Notes under the pieces: model-generated
The model's input: the letters and a program-made list of their open reading frames with translations, nothing else
Told to the model about the DNA's origin: nothing
Databases searched by the model: none
Position numbers and translations under genes: made by a program
In this document: positions 62,023-64,000 of the stretch, piece by piece
How the letters are laid out: each line of letters begins with the position of its first letter
How positions within the stretch are numbered: the stretch's first letter is position 1
Assembly: GCA_038124645.1 (NCBI GenBank)
Contig: JAYPCI010000002.1
Span: 18,907 to 82,906, forward strand
Length of the DNA: 64,000 nt
DNA from: JAYPCI01 sp038124645
GTDB lineage: Bacteria; Pseudomonadota; Alphaproteobacteria; Pelagibacterales; Pelagibacteraceae
Direction of reading: 5' to 3'

Positions 62023-63429
62023 CTAAAAAAATAATTCAGTTACTTGGTTTAGAATTGATGGATAAAGAAAAAAGGTTACCAACACTAAACAAGAAGTAAA
62101 TAATAAAAATTTAATTTTGAAATCATTAACTTGATCAAAAGTTATTTTCTCTTGATCAAAATAAATGATTTTAATAACTCTCAAATAATAAAATGCTGAG
62201 ATAACTGTACTTAATAATCCAATTATCGCTAAAAAATACATTTCATTTTGAATAACAGCTAAGAAAACATAAAACTTTGCAAAAAATCCTGCGAGTGGTG
62301 GAATACCTGCTAAAGAAAAGAATATTATCAATAAAGCAAAAGATAATACTGGATGTTTGTTTGATATACCTGATAGATCTGAAATATTTTCTAAATATTT
62401 TTTATCTTTCTTCATTGATAAAACGCATGCAAAAGCGCCTACGTTCATAATTAAATATATAATTAAATAAACGATCGTAGACTTATAACCCTCTAAAGTA
62501 CCAGTAGCTATTCCAGCTAGAACAAATCCGATATGACCGATTGAACTATATGCTAACAGTCGCTTAATATTTGTTTGTCCGATTGCGGCAACCGAACCTA
62601 ATATCATTGATGCGATTGCTAAAAAAACTAATATTGTTTGCCACTGGTCTATTGCATTAGAAAAAGGCACAAGCATAAACCTTATTAAAACTGCTGAACC
62701 TACTAATTTTGGAACAATAGCAAAAAAAGTGGTCACAGAAGTCGGTGATCCCTCATAGACATCAGGAGTCCACATATGAAAAGGAACTGCAGATACTTTA
62801 AAGGCTAAACCAATTAATATAAAGACCATAGCAAAAGTGGCGCCATAATTTTCGTTATCAAAATTTTGTGCGATAATTTCAAAGTTAGTGCTACCTGTAA
62901 ATCCATACATTATTGAACATCCATAAAGCAATAGACCTGAAGCTAAAGCACTCAATATAAAATATTTTAGTCCTGCTTCATTAGACTTGGCATTATCTCG
63001 ATCAATTGAAGCTAAAATATATAAAGCAAGAGATTGTAATTCCAAACCTAAATAAAAAACGATTAAATCGTTAGCACTTAACATTATAAACATACCTAAA
63101 ATTGAAAGAAGGATAATAATTGGATATTCAAAATGCTTGAGGTTTAGATCTGAAATATATGTTTGAGTTAGAATTAAAACAGAGATTGCGGATCCTAAAG
63201 TAATTAATTTAATTACTGTACTAAACGGATCGAACACAAAACTATTTGAAAATAATTTTATCTCAATAAAATCTAAATTAAGTATTAAAAAAAATACAAC
63301 AATTAAAGTTATAATTGTAAAAGTGTTTATGATTTTATAGCTATTTTTTAAGAATACACCAAAGAGCAAAAGGCAAAAAGATGCTAGAGACAAAAATATT
63401 TCAGGAAAAATAAATATTAAATTTGGCAT
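62023..63429 (-). CDS. nuoN: NADH-quinone oxidoreductase subunit N
   Basis: A 468-residue antiporter-like subunit of complex I with about fourteen helices. Conserved pieces are YLGLELQSLALYIL near residue 124-137 (lysine-partner Glu), KYFILSALASGLLLYG near 154 (Lys in helix), FHMWTPDVYEGSP near 217-229 and KRLLAYSSIGHIGFVLAG near 288-305. It is the last subunit of the nuo operon and is one base from nuoM. Confidence 0.94.
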   Translation of the reverse strand: MPNLIFIFPEIFLSLASFCLLLFGVFLKNSYKIINTFTIITLIVVFFLILNLDFIEIKLFSNSFVFDPFSTVIKLITLGSAISVLILTQTYISDLNLKHFEYPIIILLSILGMFIMLSANDLIVFYLGLELQSLALYILASIDRDNAKSNEAGLKYFILSALASGLLLYGCSIMYGFTGSTNFEIIAQNFDNENYGATFAMVFILIGLAFKVSAVPFHMWTPDVYEGSPTSVTTFFAIVPKLVGSAVLIRFMLVPFSNAIDQWQTILVFLAIASMILGSVAAIGQTNIKRLLAYSSIGHIGFVLAGIATGTLEGYKSTIVYLIIYLIMNVGAFACVLSMKKDKKYLENISDLSGISNKHPVLSFALLIIFFSLAGIPPLAGFFAKFYVFLAVIQNEMYFLAIIGLLSTVISAFYYLRVIKIIYFDQEKITFDQVNDFKIKFLLFTSCLVLVTFFLYPSILNQVTELFF

Positions 63430-63430
63430 A

Positions 63431-64000
63431 TTATTTTTGGATCAAATGAAATAACAAATCTTTTTGATAATTGTTTATAACTAAATTTACTGAATTACTC
63501 ATTGTATCAAATAAAAAAGAAGGAAAAAAACCTAAAAAGATAACAATTAGTGCCAATGAAAATAGAAAAACGCCCTCGCTAAGATTAAGATCTTTTAATT
63601 GATTTATATTTTCATTTTTTACATTGCCCAGAATTACTCTTTTATATAACCATAACATATAAGCTGCAGAGAGGATGACCCCTGAACTAGCTAATATTGC
63701 TGCTAAGTAATTAACCTTAAATGTTCCTATTAAAACCAAGAATTCACCAACAAAACCGCTAGTTCCTGGCAATCCAACAGCTCCTAAAACAAAAACCATT
63801 AATAAAAAAGAGTATTTAGGTAGAACTTTTACCACTCCACCATAATCTTTAATCATCCGAGAGTGTAATCGATCGTACAACACACCAACACTTAAAAATA
63901 AAGCAGCAGACACTAATCCATGACTAAGCATTTGAAAAATACTGCCTTCTAAACCTTGTTTATTAAAAGTAAAAATACCTAAAGTTACAAATCCCATATG
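63431..64000 (-). CDS. nuoM: NADH-quinone oxidoreductase subunit M, C-terminal part
   Basis: Only the last 189 codons lie in the window; the gene runs past its right edge. The visible part starts HMGFVTLGIFTF, the segment after the conserved SVSH element, and contains QMLSHGLVSAALFLSVGVLYDRLHSR and a GLPGTSGFVGEFLVL helix characteristic of NuoM. About five helices remain. It is a proton-pumping subunit of complex I. Confidence 0.93.
   Translation of the reverse strand, partial: HMGFVTLGIFTFNKQGLEGSIFQMLSHGLVSAALFLSVGVLYDRLHSRMIKDYGGVVKVLPKYSFLLMVFVLGAVGLPGTSGFVGEFLVLIGTFKVNYLAAILASSGVILSAAYMLWLYKRVILGNVKNENINQLKDLNLSEGVFLFSLALIVIFLGFFPSFLFDTMSNSVNLVINNYQKDLLFHLIQK

Noticed and set aside
1..64000. 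tRNA or rRNA genes, CRISPR arrays, insertion sequences, prophage or integrase genes.
   Set aside because: None was recognised: intergenic gaps are almost all under 140 bases and every long ORF matches a housekeeping, transport or membrane family.

Overview
This window is a gene-dense, AT-rich (about 30% G+C by eye, not computed) stretch of an alphaproteobacterial chromosome, read from a draft assembly. The lineage call rests on gene order and regulatory sites. The runs ntrYX-trkAH, lipA-ftsB-eno-kdsA-pyrG-secG-tpiA, ppiD-trpEGDC-lexA-gltX and rpsB-tsf-frr-uppS-cdsA-dxr-bamA-skp-lpxD-fabZ-lpxA-lpxI-lpxB are classic alphaproteobacterial neighbourhoods. The GAAC-N7-GAAC site in front of lexA is the alphaproteobacterial type. 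Very short intergenic gaps, many TAATG and ATGA start/stop overlaps, extreme AT richness and uptake of osmolytes and glycerol suggest a streamlined marine plankton bacterium of the SAR11/HIMB59 kind. That finer placement is inference.

Layout. 1-2.7 kb: a surface-antigen-like gene end, a keto-pentenoate hydratase-like enzyme, an FGE-fold exported protein and two membrane proteins. 2.6-5.7 kb (minus strand): an osmolyte-type binding protein and permease (ProX, ProW), then an AzlC/AzlD amino-acid exporter pair. 5.8-6.6 kb: a Zur-like repressor whose start codon lies inside a 22-bp perfect palindrome, coupled to a small His-containing membrane protein. 6.6-8.7 kb: YjbQ, pyruvate kinase and a 55-residue small protein. 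8.7-18.3 kb: a complete glycerol module (gpsA-type dehydrogenase, glpK, binding protein glpV, ATPases glpS and glpT, permeases glpP and glpQ, small glpU) running straight into gapA. 18.3-24.2 kb: TrkH, TrkA, NtrX, NtrY. 24.3-26.4 kb: ispDF, pgpA, pncC. 26.4-32.9 kb: ratA, lipA, ftsB, eno, kdsA, pyrG, secG, tpiA. 32.9-40.3 kb (plus strand): ppiD, trpE, trpG, trpD, trpC, lexA, gltX. 40.3-64 kb: one unbroken minus-strand series from nuoM/nuoN to the lipid A genes.

How the genes work together. Imported glycerol is phosphorylated by GlpK, oxidised to DHAP by a soluble GpsA-type dehydrogenase and fed through TpiA, GapA, Eno and Pyk, all of which are in this window. Envelope building is covered by LpxA/D/I/B, KdsA, FabZ, BamA, Skp, PpiD, LolC/D, UppS, CdsA and PgpA. 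Isoprenoids come from Dxr and IspDF.

Two 100-N gaps (in azlD and dxr) are flanked by identical 55-bp sequences. They are scaffolding artefacts, and both genes become intact when the overlap is merged. No tRNA, rRNA, CRISPR array, insertion sequence or prophage was recognised. The most interesting points are the probably leaderless, autoregulated zur gene with its uncharacterised membrane partner; the complementary degeneration of the two glycerol transporter ATPases; a folded rpsB leader that can pair with its own Shine-Dalgarno; an NtrX lacking the sigma-54 contact loop; and the absence of pyrH, rseP, the pdh genes and the ProV ATPase from their usual places.
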